Origin: Lycorma delicatula
Lineage: Eukaryota > Arthropoda > Insecta > Hemiptera > Fulgoridae
Assembly (NCBI RefSeq): GCF_047948215.1
Contig: NC_134461.1
Location: 128,288,512-128,352,511 of the forward strand
Reading direction: 5' to 3'
DNA: 64,000 nt
Below the pieces are notes generated by a model. It searched no databases and had not been told where the DNA came from. It saw nothing but the letters and a program-made list of their open reading frames with translations. This document shows, piece by piece, positions 45,506-57,289 of the stretch. Each line of letters begins with the position of its first letter. The stretch's first letter is position 1. Position numbers and translations under genes: made by a program.

Positions 45506-45640
45506 ACTTATAAACGTGCTGGTGAGGTGGATTATAATAATTATTAATTTATTCATTTAACATATCAGCGGTACTATGTTTGAAATATTAATAATTTAAT
45601 AGGCGTACAAGGAAGTCATATGGTGTCCACATCAAACGTT

Positions 45641-46879
45641 TTTTTACATTTCTGTAATGACGCAGCTTTTTACGGACAATGCGAATTTTTGTTTATTTTT
45701 TTAATTTCTTGTAATTTTTTTACCATCTGTTTGATTAAAAACATTCTAAAAAATTCTTCAGTAGAATCACGAAAACATTATATTTTAATTTTTTTGAATA
45801 ATCGATAACCTGTAATTTGTGTTGTTGGTTGATAAAGCTACATTATTTAATGCAATTACCGGTTACATTTTCATAAAATTTAAATCATACCCTCTAATGT
45901 TTATAATTATACATGTAACCGAAGCAAACACTCACATTAAATGCAATATAATCACCGTACGTATACATACTCATGTTCACAGGTTTGCGCACATCCGTGT
46001 ATTATACGAGCGAAAGGTGTAATCGATATTACGTTAAACACGGGTATATTATTACAGTACTATTTTTATCACTGTTTTGCTTACTGAAATGAAAGTAATT
46101 GTCGATAAATATTCTTGAATAAGCGCGCTCGGTAAAGGTTGAACTGTGTTGTGACATTTAGCTGGCATTTGGCAACTGACGTCGATTTAGGAGCCGGTTT
46201 GTTATTCAGAAAATATTTTCGTACATATTTGTAAAGATAAAATATGTATAATATCTATATAAATTATCGATAAACAGTTTGAAAATTTATATGAAAATAA
46301 TATAAATATGAAATTGTTTTTAAGTAAATATTTTAATCTGCAGAGATTTGCTTTCCTTCTCTAGTTACCTCAGCGCTTTTCTCGGTATCGATAGGATTCG
46401 GAACTTTTCTCGTTTTAAGAATTAAGATTATGAAACATCGAAATCGAGTAAGATTTAAAGATTTACGGTAATATATTAAGACTAAAATATATTTAAATTT
46501 TTGTATTACGTAAATTATTATTAGAAGATACACTATTTCTATCGTTCAATTTTAGTTTTAATGTTTACAAATTTGAATATTGTAATTATTTTTAACAAAC
46601 AAAAGTTTTGAAAAATTATATCGATAAAAAAACAAAGCTCAGGAAGGAACATAAAGGGCAGGAAGAAAATATTAAATATAACGAGGCGATAATTTTATTT
46701 TTAAATATTTTAAGAAGACATGTATTAACTAATAAAGCCGATAAAAGTTATGCAACTTTGGCTAACAAGAGCTTTGCCTCGACAGATTATTTCTTACGAG
46801 GAAATTAAGTGCAACATTAGATTATGGAAGTATGCAAGTAAACAATTGAATAAAAAAAAATTATTTTACTGTGAATAAA
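45641..46879. other. AT-rich DNA without recognised gene
   Basis: Short open frames (for example 46608-46808, KNYIDKKTKLRKEHKGQEEN) lack recognisable features. Confidence 0.45.
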
Positions 46880-47410
46880 ATTGAAAGATACGGTTCCGAT
46901 GGAGACCATACCTCTTCACCTCTTTGATCAATTATAGTGACTCAAGAATCATTAATTATAGTGAGTCAAGAGTGACTTATATACAGAAGTCGTACAAAAT
47001 TTCATAAAAATCGGTTAAACCGTTCTGAAGATATCAAGAGAAAAAAGGGATTTTGTTCCATTATTATAGTTTGAATAAGACTAAACACCATCAGAAAGTA
47101 TCTTAACCGTTTAAAAGATACTAAATTAAAAAAAAAAAAATTATCTACCCTTTAAGTAATGAAAATCATATCTATTTGTCCCTTAGACCGATTGTGATCT
47201 AAATTAAATGGTACCGATGTCCTTTATATAGAAATAATCTTATCAAATTTCATCTAAATTTTTCGAAAAATCAGAATTTTTTGATTCTAAAATTATTTTT
47301 TTTTATTAGAGAATGTCATGAAATATGATTTGAAAACATTTTGACACGCAACACTTGACTCCATTAGCGTACTTTAACTTATAGTATATTGTAAGCTAAA
47401 AAATATAGCT
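46880..47410. repeat. Dispersed repeat G, copy 1
   Basis: Similar to 57290-57975: shared GGTTAAACCG-TCTGAAGATATCAAG, AC(C)ATCAGAAAGTATCT, TCATGAAAT-TGATTTG, ACACGCAA and TATAGTATATTGTA. Non-coding; class unknown. Confidence 0.65.
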
Positions 47411-47419
47411 ATATAGTCA

Positions 47420-48258
47420 ATAAAATATCAGATGTGAACATCACATGACTTCCTTGTACGCCTATTAAATTACATATACACATTTTTGTTGCACTTCATT
47501 TAAACTTATTTCATTTGAAAGTGAGATACGATTCTCTAATTCTTTAACAAAGTGGACAGTTACACGATTGCACTGTGGTGAACACATTTGCGTGACATTT
47601 TTTGTGGTGACCGTATCAGCATATTATATTAGTTTATATATTAATTTTGTTTCACGTCGCTCAAGGAGTTATGTGGTTTAAGTGAGAGCGTGTCGGATAC
47701 GTGACCATGGACAAATCAGTTGGAATCCAACTTTATATGCGTATATTTCTTATTAAAATTTAAATTTAAAAAAAATATATATGTATTTGTAGTCGGATTC
47801 AAACCGATCTGCCTTCCCCTTATAAGATCCATATATTTCATTAATTAAAATTTCATTTGGTTGTAACTCTGAACCCAATGAAAATATGTACCGTTTATGA
47901 TATAGTAGAAAAGCTCTCGATGAGGACTTGTTACTGCAGTTAAGAAAAAATCTAAAATTCAAATGTATTGGATTTTGGGATTTTTTGTACACTTTTGGTC
48001 CAGTCGATGGCAATCAAAAGAAGAGGTCTACAACTAGATGTTACAAGAGTTCTAAATCAAAAATTTCAACATTCCACGGCTAATTGTTTTTGAGTTATGC
48101 GAGATAAATACGTACTATACGTACGTAGAGACGTCACGTCGAAACTAGTCAAAATGGATTCAGGGACGGTCAAAATGGATATTTCTGTTGAAATCTGAAA
48201 ACTGAAATTTTTCGCGATCACAATACTGTTTTTACTTTGTACAAGGAAGTAAAAATCC
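47420..48258 (+). mobile_element. Foldback-like element family F, uninterrupted copy
   Basis: Starts near CACATGACTTCCTTGTACGC, ends near TTTGTACAAGGAAGTAAAAA, so the termini share an inverted ACTTCCTTGTAC. Inside are two tRNA-like boxes in opposite orientation: CAGTTGGAATCCAACTTTAT at 47718-47737 (plus) and GTCGGATTCAAACCGATCTG at 47793-47812 (minus). No protein. Similar over its length to 50195-50551 plus 52346-53035. Confidence 0.7.
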
Positions 48259-49229
48259 ATGAAATAAGAAAAGCCTTACTTGAACAACTTCCTAAATTAA
48301 CTTTTTGTATCTTTAGAACTTCTTACATTTTAACAGCGATTAAAAAATTCTGTTAAAAAATTTACATGAAATTTTATTGTTCTTTACCTCTGATTACTTC
48401 TCTTGAAAAAAATTAACTTCGGTTAACCGCTTGGTTATAGTAAGCAGTAACATATCTATTACATTGTTCGCGGAATAAATGTGTCAGTAATAAACGACAG
48501 CGAATCGGTCTGTCGCTTAAGTTTTCCTTCTCTAAGTAAAGCCGAGTAATTCAGTAAAGACGAACGCTATGTACATTTGAATAATAAAAATTAAGTACTC
48601 GTTCTTTTCTTTCCGAGCTATAAATGCAAAATTATTGCGATATAAAACTCGACGGAAAATATTATTAATAATTATTTTCTTTTTAACTTAGTTTTAAAAC
48701 GAATCAAGTCGTAATATAAATCCGAGTACATTATGTACCGAGATGAAAATTTTAACGGTAAAATATAGTTCAAATAATGAACAAAAGAATCTTACTATTC
48801 ATTAGAGGTTAGTATACAATAACAGTAAAATTAGTAACGACTACTGAAAACATTTAAGTATTCAAATAATTTACTTTCTCCCTTCTTAATTGGCTCGATT
48901 CCAATTTATCTTCTCTATTTGCTTACTTCGCTTACTTGCGCTCGCTTCAATTTTACATTTATTCAAAGAGTTTACTTTCATTAATCATTTATCATGTATA
49001 ATTGAATTAATTAACACTTTTACGATTATATCTGTATATATTTAAAGTTGGTCTGAAAACATCCATAAAAATATAATTTTTACGAAATGTTTATTTTTAT
49101 CTGACAAAAATATTTTGATATACAGAGAAAGTCTGAAAAATTTATTTGCGGGTGTCTAAGTATTTTCCATGAACCTCTGTTCAAAATTATAAATTTTTCA
49201 TTTAAATGAATTATTATTTAAATATCGGG
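48259..49229. other. AT-rich DNA without recognised gene
   Basis: Nothing recognised in either strand. Confidence 0.5.
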
Positions 49230-50140
49230 ATGAAAACCTATTGGGACTCAAATGACTCGAGTGCAAAAATAGGCGCAAAGAATCAGAACGTCAAGATTGA
49301 ATGTCTAGCTTTTTCCGACGACTTAGCGATGTTTGGAGAATCAAAAAAAGAAACGATCAACTAAATTAACCGATTGAAAGAAGTAGCTGAACAAAACATG
49401 TCTGCAGATTCCCTTTTCAAAGACAGAAGTAATGACAAGTGTCAGTAAATATCCCAAAGACAGTAGAAACAAAGTACGGCAAAATTAAGACCAGGATCAT
49501 TTTAAATATTTTGGAGAAATAATTACTGGAAACGAAACAGATAAACCAGCGATTGAGACCAAAATCACAAATAAGAACAACTAAACTTTTACGCAAAAAA
49601 TATTTACAATAGAAAGAACCTTTCTGTAAATGCCAAATTAAGGCATTACAGCACAGTTGTAAGACCAGTAATCTTGAACGACATGGAAACTACAAATATA
49701 ACTGGAATAGAAAATCTACTAAAGATGGAAAGAAGGATTTATAGTCGAAAAAGGCCACAGACTGAAATCAAATAAAGAGATATGCGATAAAACAGAAGAC
49801 CTGGAAATAACAATAAGAAAACGACGATTAAAATTTTCTGTGATCAGATGGTTCGAATGAACCGATCAAGGCTAAACGAACAAATCTTTAATAAACTCCG
49901 GAATTATAAAGGTCAAGACGGCTATTTTGAACCGATGAAAGAAGAGCTCAAAATTTAAACGGTACAGAAAAAGACTGTCTAGATTGAAAAGAATACAGAA
50001 AGAAAATTTTTGGATTAAAGGTTCCTGTATGTGAAAACAAAATCAACAAAGGAGAATGGACTGAAGAAATAAGAGCTAAAAAGTCCGAAAGAATGAAGAA
50101 CTTCTGGAAGAATAAGAAATAAACTACATGCGTCGTCCTT
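49230..50140 (+). pseudogene. LINE reverse transcriptase C-terminal half, heavily decayed
   Basis: Plus-strand fragments: CLAFSDDLAMFGESKKETI (decayed F/YADD box) near 49300-49360, FGEIITGNETDKPAIETKIT near 49510, NAKLRHYSTVVRPVI near 49630, then IRKRRLKFSVIRW-type charged segments, ending around 50130. The order catalytic box, 'YLG' strand, KLxxYxTVVRP block, basic tail is typical of LINE RT C-terminal halves. More than ten stops. It is not the same family as the 50552 and 59369 LINEs. Confidence 0.65.
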
Positions 50141-50194
50141 GAAGACCTATCCGCGAAGAAAAAACTATTTAAACAGATTTTGTTAAGCCTTATG

Positions 50195-50551
50195 ATTAAA
50201 ACTCTGATGTGGACACCACATGACTTTGAACGCTTATTAAATTACATACACAAATTTTTTTTGCTGCACTTCATTTAAACTTATTTCATTTGAAAGTGAG
50301 ATACGATCCTCCAGTTTTTTAATAAAGTGGACAGTTACACGATTGTATTATGGTAGACACCGCATAACATCACATTTTTTTCTGGTGTCCGTATCAGCAT
50401 TTTATATTAGTTTATATATTAATTTTGTTTTACGTCGCTCGAGGAGTTGTATGGTGTAAGTGGAACAAGTCGGATCCGTAACCATGCACACATCGGTTCG
50501 AATCCGACTTCATATGCATATATATATATATTTTTTTTTAAATTTAAATAC
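50195..50551 (+). mobile_element. Family F element, left part (split by LINE)
   Basis: Matches 47440-47770 (TCATTTAAACTTATTTCATT, AAAGTGGACAGTTACACGAT, GGTGTCCGTATCAGCAT) including the plus-oriented tRNA-like box ATCGGTTCGAATCCGACTTC at 50491-50510. The right part resumes at 52346. Confidence 0.8.
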
Positions 50552-52345
50552 TTTTTTTTTTTTTTTGTCTTCCGTCATTTGACTGGTTTGATGCAGCTCC
50601 CCAAGATTCCCTATCTAGTGCTAGTCGTTTCATTTCAGTATACCCTCTACATCCTACATCCCCAACAATTTGTTTTACATACTCCAAACGTGGCCTGCCT
50701 ACACAATTTTTCCCTTCTACCTGTCCTTCCAATATTAAAGCGACTATTCCAGGATGCCTTAGTATGTGGCCTATAAGTCTGTTTCTTCTTTTAACTATAT
50801 TTTTCCAAATGCTACTTTCTTCATCTATTTGCCGCAATACCTCTTCATTTGTCACTTTATCCACCCATCTGATTTTTAACATTCTCCTATAGCACCACAT
50901 TTCAAAAGCTTCTAATCTTTTCTTCTCAGATACTCCGATTGTCCAAGTTTCACTTCCATATAAAGCGACACTCCAAACATACACTTTCAAAAATCTTTTC
51001 CTGACATTTAAATTCATTTTTGATGTAAACAAATTATATTTCTTACTGAAGGCTCGTTTAGCTTGTGCTATTCGGCATTTTATATCGCTCCTGCTTCGTC
51101 CATCTTTAGTAATTTTACTTCCCAAATAACAAAATTCTTCTACCTCCATAATCTTTTCTCCTCCTATTTTCACATTCAGTGGTCCATCTTTGTTATTTCT
51201 ACTCCATTTCATTACTTTTGTTTTGTTCTTGTTTATTTTCATGCGATAGTTCTTGCGTAGGACTTAATCTATGCCGTTCATTGTTTCTTCTAATTCCTTT
51301 TTACTCTCGGCTAGAATTACTAAATCATCAGCAAATCGTAGCATCTTCATCTTTTCACCTTGTACTGTTACTCCGAATCTAAATTGTTCTTTAACATCAT
51401 TAGCTGCTAGTTCCATGTAAAGATTAAAATGTAACGGAGATGGGAACATCCTTGTCGGACTCCCTTTCTTATTACGGCTTCTTTCTTATGTTCTTCAATT
51501 GTTACTGTTGCTGTTTGGTTCCTGTACATGTTAGCAATTGTTCTTCTATCTCTGTATTTGAACCCTAATTTTTTAAAAATGCTGAACATTTTATTCCAGT
51601 CTACGTTATCGAAAGCCTTTTCTAGGTCTATAAACGCCAAGTATGTTGGTTTGTTTTTCTTTAATCTTCCTTCTACTATTAATCTGAGGCCTAAAATTGC
51701 TTCCCTTGTCCCAATACTTTTCCTGAAACCAAATTGGTTTTCTCTTACACTTCTTCCACTCTCCTCTCAATTCTTCTGTATAGAATTCTAGTTAATATTT
51801 TTGATGCATGACTAGTTAAACTAATTGTTCTGTATTCTTCACATTTATCTGCCCCTGCTTTCTTTGGTATCATAACTATAACACTTTTTTTGAAGTCTGA
51901 TGGAAATTCCCCTTTTTCATAAATATTACACACCAATTTGTATAATCTATCAATCGCTTCCTCACCTGCACTGCGCAGTAATTCTGCAGGTATTCCGTCT
52001 ATTCCAGGAGCCTTTCTGCCATTTAAATCTTTTAATGCTCTCTTAAATTCTTATCTCAGTATTGTTTCTCCCATTTCATCCTCCTCAACTTCCTCTTCTT
52101 CCTCCATAACACCATTTTCTAATTCATTTCCTCCGTATAACTCTTCAATATATTCCACCCATCTATCGACTTTACCTTTCGTATTATATATTGGTGTACC
52201 ATCTTTGTTTAACACATTATTACATTTTAATTTATGTACCCCAAAATTTTCCTTAACTTTCCTGTATGCTCCGTCTATTTTACCAATGTTCATTTCTCTT
52301 TCCACTTCTGAACACTTTTCTTTAATCCACTCTTCATTTAAATAC
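50552..52345 (-). mobile_element. RTE-like LINE, 5'-truncated copy A
   Basis: Minus strand, with its poly-A (T-run 50552-50566) preceded by CCAGTCAAATGACGGAAGAC. Flanked by a 10-bp duplication ATTTAAATAC (50542-50551 and 52336-52345, a second right copy at 52350-52359). It covers a pre-RT linker, RT and C-terminal region. The coding part is similar to 59369-60809 at roughly 95% of residues. Confidence 0.9.
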
Positions 52346-52347
52346 AT
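50565..52347 (-). pseudogene. RTE-like LINE RT polyprotein fragment (copy A), broken
   Basis: Read from 52347 downward: YLNEEWIKEKCSEVEREMNI (linker), KKSVIVMIPKKAGADKCEEY and YRTISLTSHASKILTRILYR, AFIDLEKAFDNVDWNKMF (RT motif A), IRKGVRQGCS (motif B), MKMLRFADDLVILAESKKEL (motif C), EEFCYLGSKITKDG, then LYGSETWTIGVSEKKRLEAF and GHILRHPGIVALILEGQVEG. Breaks: stop/frameshift near 52050; one-base deletion near 51753 (GTGTAAG against GTGTTAG); one-base deletion near 51440 after QGCS; in-frame TAA near 51262. The same TAA is in copy B. It cannot make a full RT. Confidence 0.9.
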
Positions 52348-53035
52348 TCATTTAAATACATTGATTTGTTAATAATTATTAACCTCTGTAAAGATTTTAA
52401 ATTAAAATGAAAAGTAAATGTTATGTACTTTTCATTTTAACTAATTTAAAATGTTATAAAAAGTTGTTTCACTAATAACTTTTTTCTATTGTTATTATTG
52501 AATTATTTATGGTAATTTTTTTTTAAATCAGATTAATAAACCAATATATTTAAATTAAAAAAAAAAGTTTAAAAAAATATGTGTACATGGAGTCGGATTC
52601 GAACCGATATGCCTTCCTCTTGTAAGATCCAAATATTTCATTAATTAAAATTTCATTTGGCTATAACACTGGAACCAATGAAAATAAGTACCACTTATTA
52701 TATATCGTAGAATAGCTCTTAATGAGAACATGTTACTGCAGTTAAGAAAAATTCCAAAATCCAATTGTTTTGGATATTGTATCAAAACGGGAGGTACACA
52801 ACTAGATGATACAATAGTCCTAAATCCAATATTTTAACATTCTACTGCTAATCCGTTTTGAGTTATGCGAGATACATACTCAGATACGTATGTACATACG
52901 TGCAGAAGTCACGCTAAAACTAGTCAAAATATGATTCAGGGATGATCAAAATGGATATTTCCTTTGAAATCTAAAAACCGAAATTTTTTGCGATCAGAAT
53001 ACTTCCTTTACTTTGTAAAAGAAAGTAAAAATTAT
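52346..53035 (+). mobile_element. Family F element, right part
   Basis: Continues the copy begun at 50195. It includes an AT-rich middle with a palindrome (52391-52452), the minus-oriented tRNA-like box GTCGGATTCGAACCGATATG (52592-52611), then the TTTTGAGTTATGCGAGATA and ATTCAGGGATGATCAAAATG blocks, ending near CTTTGTAAAAGAAAGTAAAA. Confidence 0.8.
52402..52440. repeat. 15-bp perfect inverted repeat
   Basis: TTAAAATGAAAAGTA (52402-52416) and TACTTTTCATTTTAA (52426-52440), 9-bp spacer. With a small bulge the pairing extends to about 52391-52452. Confidence 0.9.
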
Positions 53036-53484
53036 TGAGAAGCAATATCTGTTGGCCAATCTGTTTACAAAATGTTATAGTTTCTCCTTGATCTTGTAAA
53101 TTATTACCTTTGACAAAATAAAAAGGTTTATATTAAAACTTAAGTTCAATTGAAGATCAGAAATTCAGGATAAGTTTGCTACCTACTGTTATTAATACTA
53201 TTTCACGGTATTCCTTTTGGGTTTCTAGTTCTACTGAATCAGTTTCTTTCAGAATTCTGATAGGATCGTTTACGTGCTGTTTTCCAACTGGTAAATTGTA
53301 TTCACGCTTGCGATCGGTTAAGAAGACTTTTGATTGGTTGGATATCGGTTTTATTTGATTTTTCTTAAAAAATCAGTGTATCATTATTCAGAGGGGTTCT
53401 CTGCTGAGGGACGATGAAATTTAAGTAAAATCTGCAAAGATAAAGAGAGGTGTCAGTGGCAAGGCGCTCATTGTCGGCTATGTT
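53036..53484. other. AT-rich DNA without recognised gene
   Basis: Nothing firm; it may include the decayed upstream part of the LINE relic that becomes readable at about 53485. Confidence 0.4.
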
Positions 53485-55055
53485 TTTCAATGTATATTCA
53501 CAACTAGGGTTTGATGGATTTAGAGAAAATCTAAAGATAATAATGGAGTAAGGATACGTGGAGAGAAAGTACACGTATTACGTTTTGCCGATGGTATAGC
53601 TGTACTTGCTTGAAACAGAATTGAAAAGGACGGTTGCGAGCATGGACGCTATATTGTCTAAATATAACTTGAAATTAATACGGAGAAAACAATGATAATG
53701 GTAGTGAGCAGGCACGAAACCGAAGCTGATGTAGATATGAATGGTCATAGAATGCATGAAGCAATTCACCTATCTTTGAAGCAGAATTACGTCAGATGGG
53801 CGAAGCTCGAAGGAATTATTAACAGAATAAAACAAGTGAAACTTTGGCATCAATAAGGAAATTATATATGATTTTTATCATATATAGTTTTATGATTTTT
53901 AAATTATATATGGAACGGAACCCACGAATGGCGGGAGTTTCAATATTTCTCCCTATAGATCGCAGAGCCTGGACAATGCTGCTGTATCTTTCTATTATCG
54001 GGCGTGTTTCATGGGTTATTTTGTAGCGGTTATAAATTTTAAGTTTTATTTATGGACGGATTTGGTAATTTGCATTCTTATCAGTACGGACCAACGTGAA
54101 ATTTATTTATTGTGTGTGACTGTGAGAGACTAAGCTTTTGAGCCTAGTACTCCCGGCGTGATTACCCTTCAGTCCATCCGCTGAAGTCCTTTCGGTACCA
54201 GCACCTTATGGTCTAGTAGGAATACGCCTACAGGTGCCTTAGTTTTTTGGAGGGAATCGCATATGCTGACTGAATTAAATTGTGGTCTCTTCGTGGGGTG
54301 ATGTCTAGCCTTTTATAGTTTTAACAGAATTTAATTGTGAAAACGGGTCTCTTTCGCGGCCGGAATTTTCACGCGGTTTCTATTTATAGGTTATGCGGTA
54401 TAGAGGCTCCTAAGCCTGGTTTGTCATTTTTTGACTCTCGTACCGCCTCTTCACGGTGGTTCGTTTAATACGGTATGAGACCGTTTTCTTATACCCTGTG
54501 GAATAGGGTCCTCTCGGTAGATAAATTATATATGATTATATATAAATTTTTTGCTTATGTGTGTGAGGTGGAAAACCACTTCACACATATAAACAAAAAA
54601 TCAAGAGAGCAATTGATGAAGACATTCATAAGGAGTGTTTTCCTATACGGCAGTGAAGCATGGGTCTTAGGGGCAGAAAGGAAAACAAGAATAGATGCAT
54701 TTGAGCAGTGATGCTACCGATGGATGATGAAGATTATATGGAAGGAGGAAGTAACAGATAAATATGCGTTGCTAAGGTTCGATGATGTGCCGTGTTTGCG
54801 GAGCTTATTAGGAAGCGGTGAGACGCGTGGATGGGACTCTACTCTTGCATAACGGTTTGTTGTACACCATAATAGAGAAGACAATTGAAGGAAACAATGC
54901 AAGAGAAAGACCAAGACTAGGGTATATTGAACAAACAAAACAGGATATTGAGTGTAAAACGTACATCGAAACGAAGAGATTAGCACACGACAGAACTGCC
55001 TTGATTAGGAAGACTGCTGCAAACCAATCCTAGGATTGATTACTACAGTAAGAAA
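53485..55055 (+). pseudogene. RTE-like LINE relic, second family, split by repeat H
   Basis: Before the insert (53485-53858): VRIRGEKVHVLRFADG(I)AVLA (decayed ADD box), TVASMDAILSKYNLKL, MVVSRHETEADVDMNGHRMH, FTYL*SRITSDGRSS. After it (54591-55040): REQLMKTFIRSVFLYGSEAW, KTRIDAFEQ*CYRWMMKIIW, then frames with RRVDGTLLLHNGLLYTIIE and ARERPRLGYIEQTKQDIECK / TYIETKRLAHDRTA. This is the same architecture as copies A and B (RT C box, YLGS-IT-DG, LYGSE-W, R.DAFE.WCYRR) but a distinct, older family. The RT motifs before the C box are not readable. Confidence 0.8.
53874..54522 (+). mobile_element. Repeat H insertion within LINE relic
   Basis: AAATTATATATGATT is present at 53859-53873 and again at 54523-54537, a possible 15-bp target duplication. 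The interior matches the minus strand of 23034-23395 (GCTGCTGTATCTTTCTATTA, TTTATTTATGGACGGATT, CCCTTCAGTCCATCCGCTGA). No ORF; the class is uncertain, possibly a LINE 3'UTR or SINE. AT-rich repeats at its left edge (a third AAATTATATATG at about 53905) make the exact left end uncertain. Confidence 0.6.
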
Positions 55056-57289
55056 AAGAAGGACTTTCAGGTTCTAATGTAACACAGTTATACGTTAAAC
55101 GCTTATTTAAAAATATTTCTTTGTACAAAACCGGTTTACCTGAATACAAAAATCGCTTTAGAACTTGTCTTAATGTAAATTACAAATGAAATAAACTAAT
55201 TTATTTGTTGTAAGGTGGAATCTATATGACACGAGCTCAAAATTTATTATTTGTATTTTATACTTAAATCTTTTTAAAAGCCAATAACTTAATTATTGTA
55301 TAAATTGTAATACTTTTACATTATTTTGAAATATTTATTTTTATTTTCTATACGGAACAGTTCGATGAAGAATGTTTGATTTCGAAGAAAACTACTGTGA
55401 CGTTTAGAAATACTTCTCTTATCAAATCTGTGTCGAAATACGATATGTGCGTAATGTAAAGCGATTGTGAATCGTATCAAAATAATATAATTACTCGGGA
55501 AAAAAATTAATAAAGTTTTTTGGTAATTATCAGATTTTTAAAACGATCTAAACTTTTAATTTGAAAAAAGTTATTTGAAGACTAATCCTTTTTTTCTGTC
55601 ATTACCGATGAAATTTTGGGAAGTCTATAAAACACGAGTACACATTAAACGAATGTAATTATATTAAAGCGGATTGCAGATTATAATTTATATTTAAAAA
55701 TAACAGAGAAGCTAAGATTTTCGATCGATACTGAGATATGATTACGGTATCATCTTAATCTACACCTGCTAAGTTTTAATCTGGAAAAAAATATTCGGTA
55801 GAATATAAATCAAAACGTAAAATTACGGACATAAGAGAAGATATTTAACGAAACGGGTGTAAAATAGAAAAACAAAAACAGTGATAACAACGTTGAAGGA
55901 ACGGAGGGCGGGGTCAGCCGGTGTCCTTGAACGCATCGATCCGTAAGGGGGGTCGGAGATGAAGGGTTATAGACGTGCGGAGGTGCAGGGGGTTTGATTC
56001 TCAGGGGGCTTCCAGTCTCAAGCAATTACACTATGCACTTGATAACACCAAAACTACTATACTAAACAGTACTCTGCCACGCGCGAACAAGTTACTCGAT
56101 TTTCGGTTTCTTTTTTATTTTTTCTTAAGAAAAATATATTTTATTATTATTATTATTGTATTTTTTAACGACATTCTGTTCATATTACTCATACATTTTT
56201 GATGTTCTTAATCTGTTTATCTGATTTTTCTGATTCGTATTATTTCCCGTAAAATTTTCTGGATCGAGTCCAAAATATTTTACAGCCACTGAATTACGAT
56301 ATTACTTCTGTCTAGTGTGTTTATTGTTCTGTGTCTTGTACGTCTACCTCCATAAAAGAAAAAAAAACAAATATATATATATATATATATTTTTTTTTTT
56401 CTTTTACCAAGATTTTACGGTCGTCATAACATAATAACGTTACTTTTGTATTAAAATAAAATATAACGTTAAAAATCTATATTAACAATTAGATCGTAAA
56501 TAATATGTCGACCGATAAATAATGAACTATAATTTAACAGAAAGTTTTATTTTTGAAAACTACAATTTTCAAATTACACAAGGATTTTTAATTTTGACTA
56601 TGACGGGTACATCAGGAGTTGAATTTAAATTTAAATTTTTATTTAAAAAAATATATATTTTTCAGAAACAAGTTACAGGAAAATATTTACTGAATTTATA
56701 ACACTATCTAAAACTACTGACAAATATTGAAGAACCCAAATATTAACAAAGCATTTCAGGATTCTTATGAAATAATCTATCAAAAATAAGGAAAATCCAA
56801 TATATATATATATATTGGTTTTACAGTATGTAAGAGAATTTTGTATGGTGTGTGCATGAATGTGTAAAGTCACCTGAGGAAGTTTAGAGAATTCTAAGTG
56901 AAAAATTGTTTATTTAATTTATAAGTTTGTATAGTTGATTGCTTAATCCAAGAAATTAAAAAGGTATAATTTTTAAGTAAAATATGTTTTTTATGCATAC
57001 CATATATATAATTGCAATAAAATATTCTATAATGTATAAAAATATTATTATTATTTCAAAAATTACATTTTATATATATAAATATACTTTTAATTTCCTT
57101 GCCAAATACAAAGATAAAAAAATAGGTCTGGCAATTGAGTGCTTCGCTTTCGGTAGACTAGTATTTAGGAGGAAAATTGATTGGTGCATTAAACTATCTA
57201 AATATACAAGTAAAAAATTATTAAAATAAATTGTTCTACTTTTTGAGTAAAACTTTATGATACGAGACCTAAGGTGGCCGTGTCTTACT
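55056..57289. other. AT-rich DNA without recognised gene
   Basis: A GC-rich island at about 55880-56010 (GGAACGGAGGGCGGGGTCAG, AAGGGGGGTCGGAG) is unexplained. AT runs occur at 56373-56389. AACTCCTGATGT on the minus strand near 56606 resembles the hammerhead-bearing arm but the core is broken. Confidence 0.45.

Larger units (their letters stand above)
45286..45545. mobile_element. Inverted pair of about 78-bp arms, Penelope-terminus-like
   Basis: Left arm 45286-45365 and right arm 45460-45545 are about 92-95% complementary (ATTATAATCCACCTCACCAG at the outer edge, AGGAGTT / AACTCCT at the inner edge), around about 95 bp of A-rich DNA. Each arm carries a hammerhead-like motif reading outward. 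Penelope-like retroelements are known for inverted or tandem terminal repeats with hammerheads; no RT-GIY-YIG coding sequence is visible here, so this is an end-only remnant or a MITE. Confidence 0.6.
44985..45640 (-). mobile_element. Foldback-like element family F, rearranged copy
   Basis: 45000-45180 is the reverse complement of the right half of the copies at 47420-48258 and 52571-52740 (AACTGCAGTAACAAGTCCTC, TTTTAATTAATGAAATATTT, tRNA-like ATCGGTTCAAATCCGATTTC). 45600-45640 is the reverse complement of their left end (GGCGTACAAGGAAGTCATAT). A 260-bp inverted-repeat unit (45286-45545) sits inside it. Confidence 0.65.

Noticed and set aside
46608..46808. 66-codon lysine-rich ORF as a small host gene
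   Set aside because: No domain, no paralogue in the window, and typical of chance frames in AT-rich DNA.
50447..52372. Several long plus-strand ORFs (for example 51938-52372)
   Set aside because: They are antisense shadows of the LINE copy A coding region.
56590..56625. AACTCCTGATG on the minus strand as a hammerhead arm
   Set aside because: Core reads CTGATGT, with no stem II or GAA; at most a decayed fragment of the arm.
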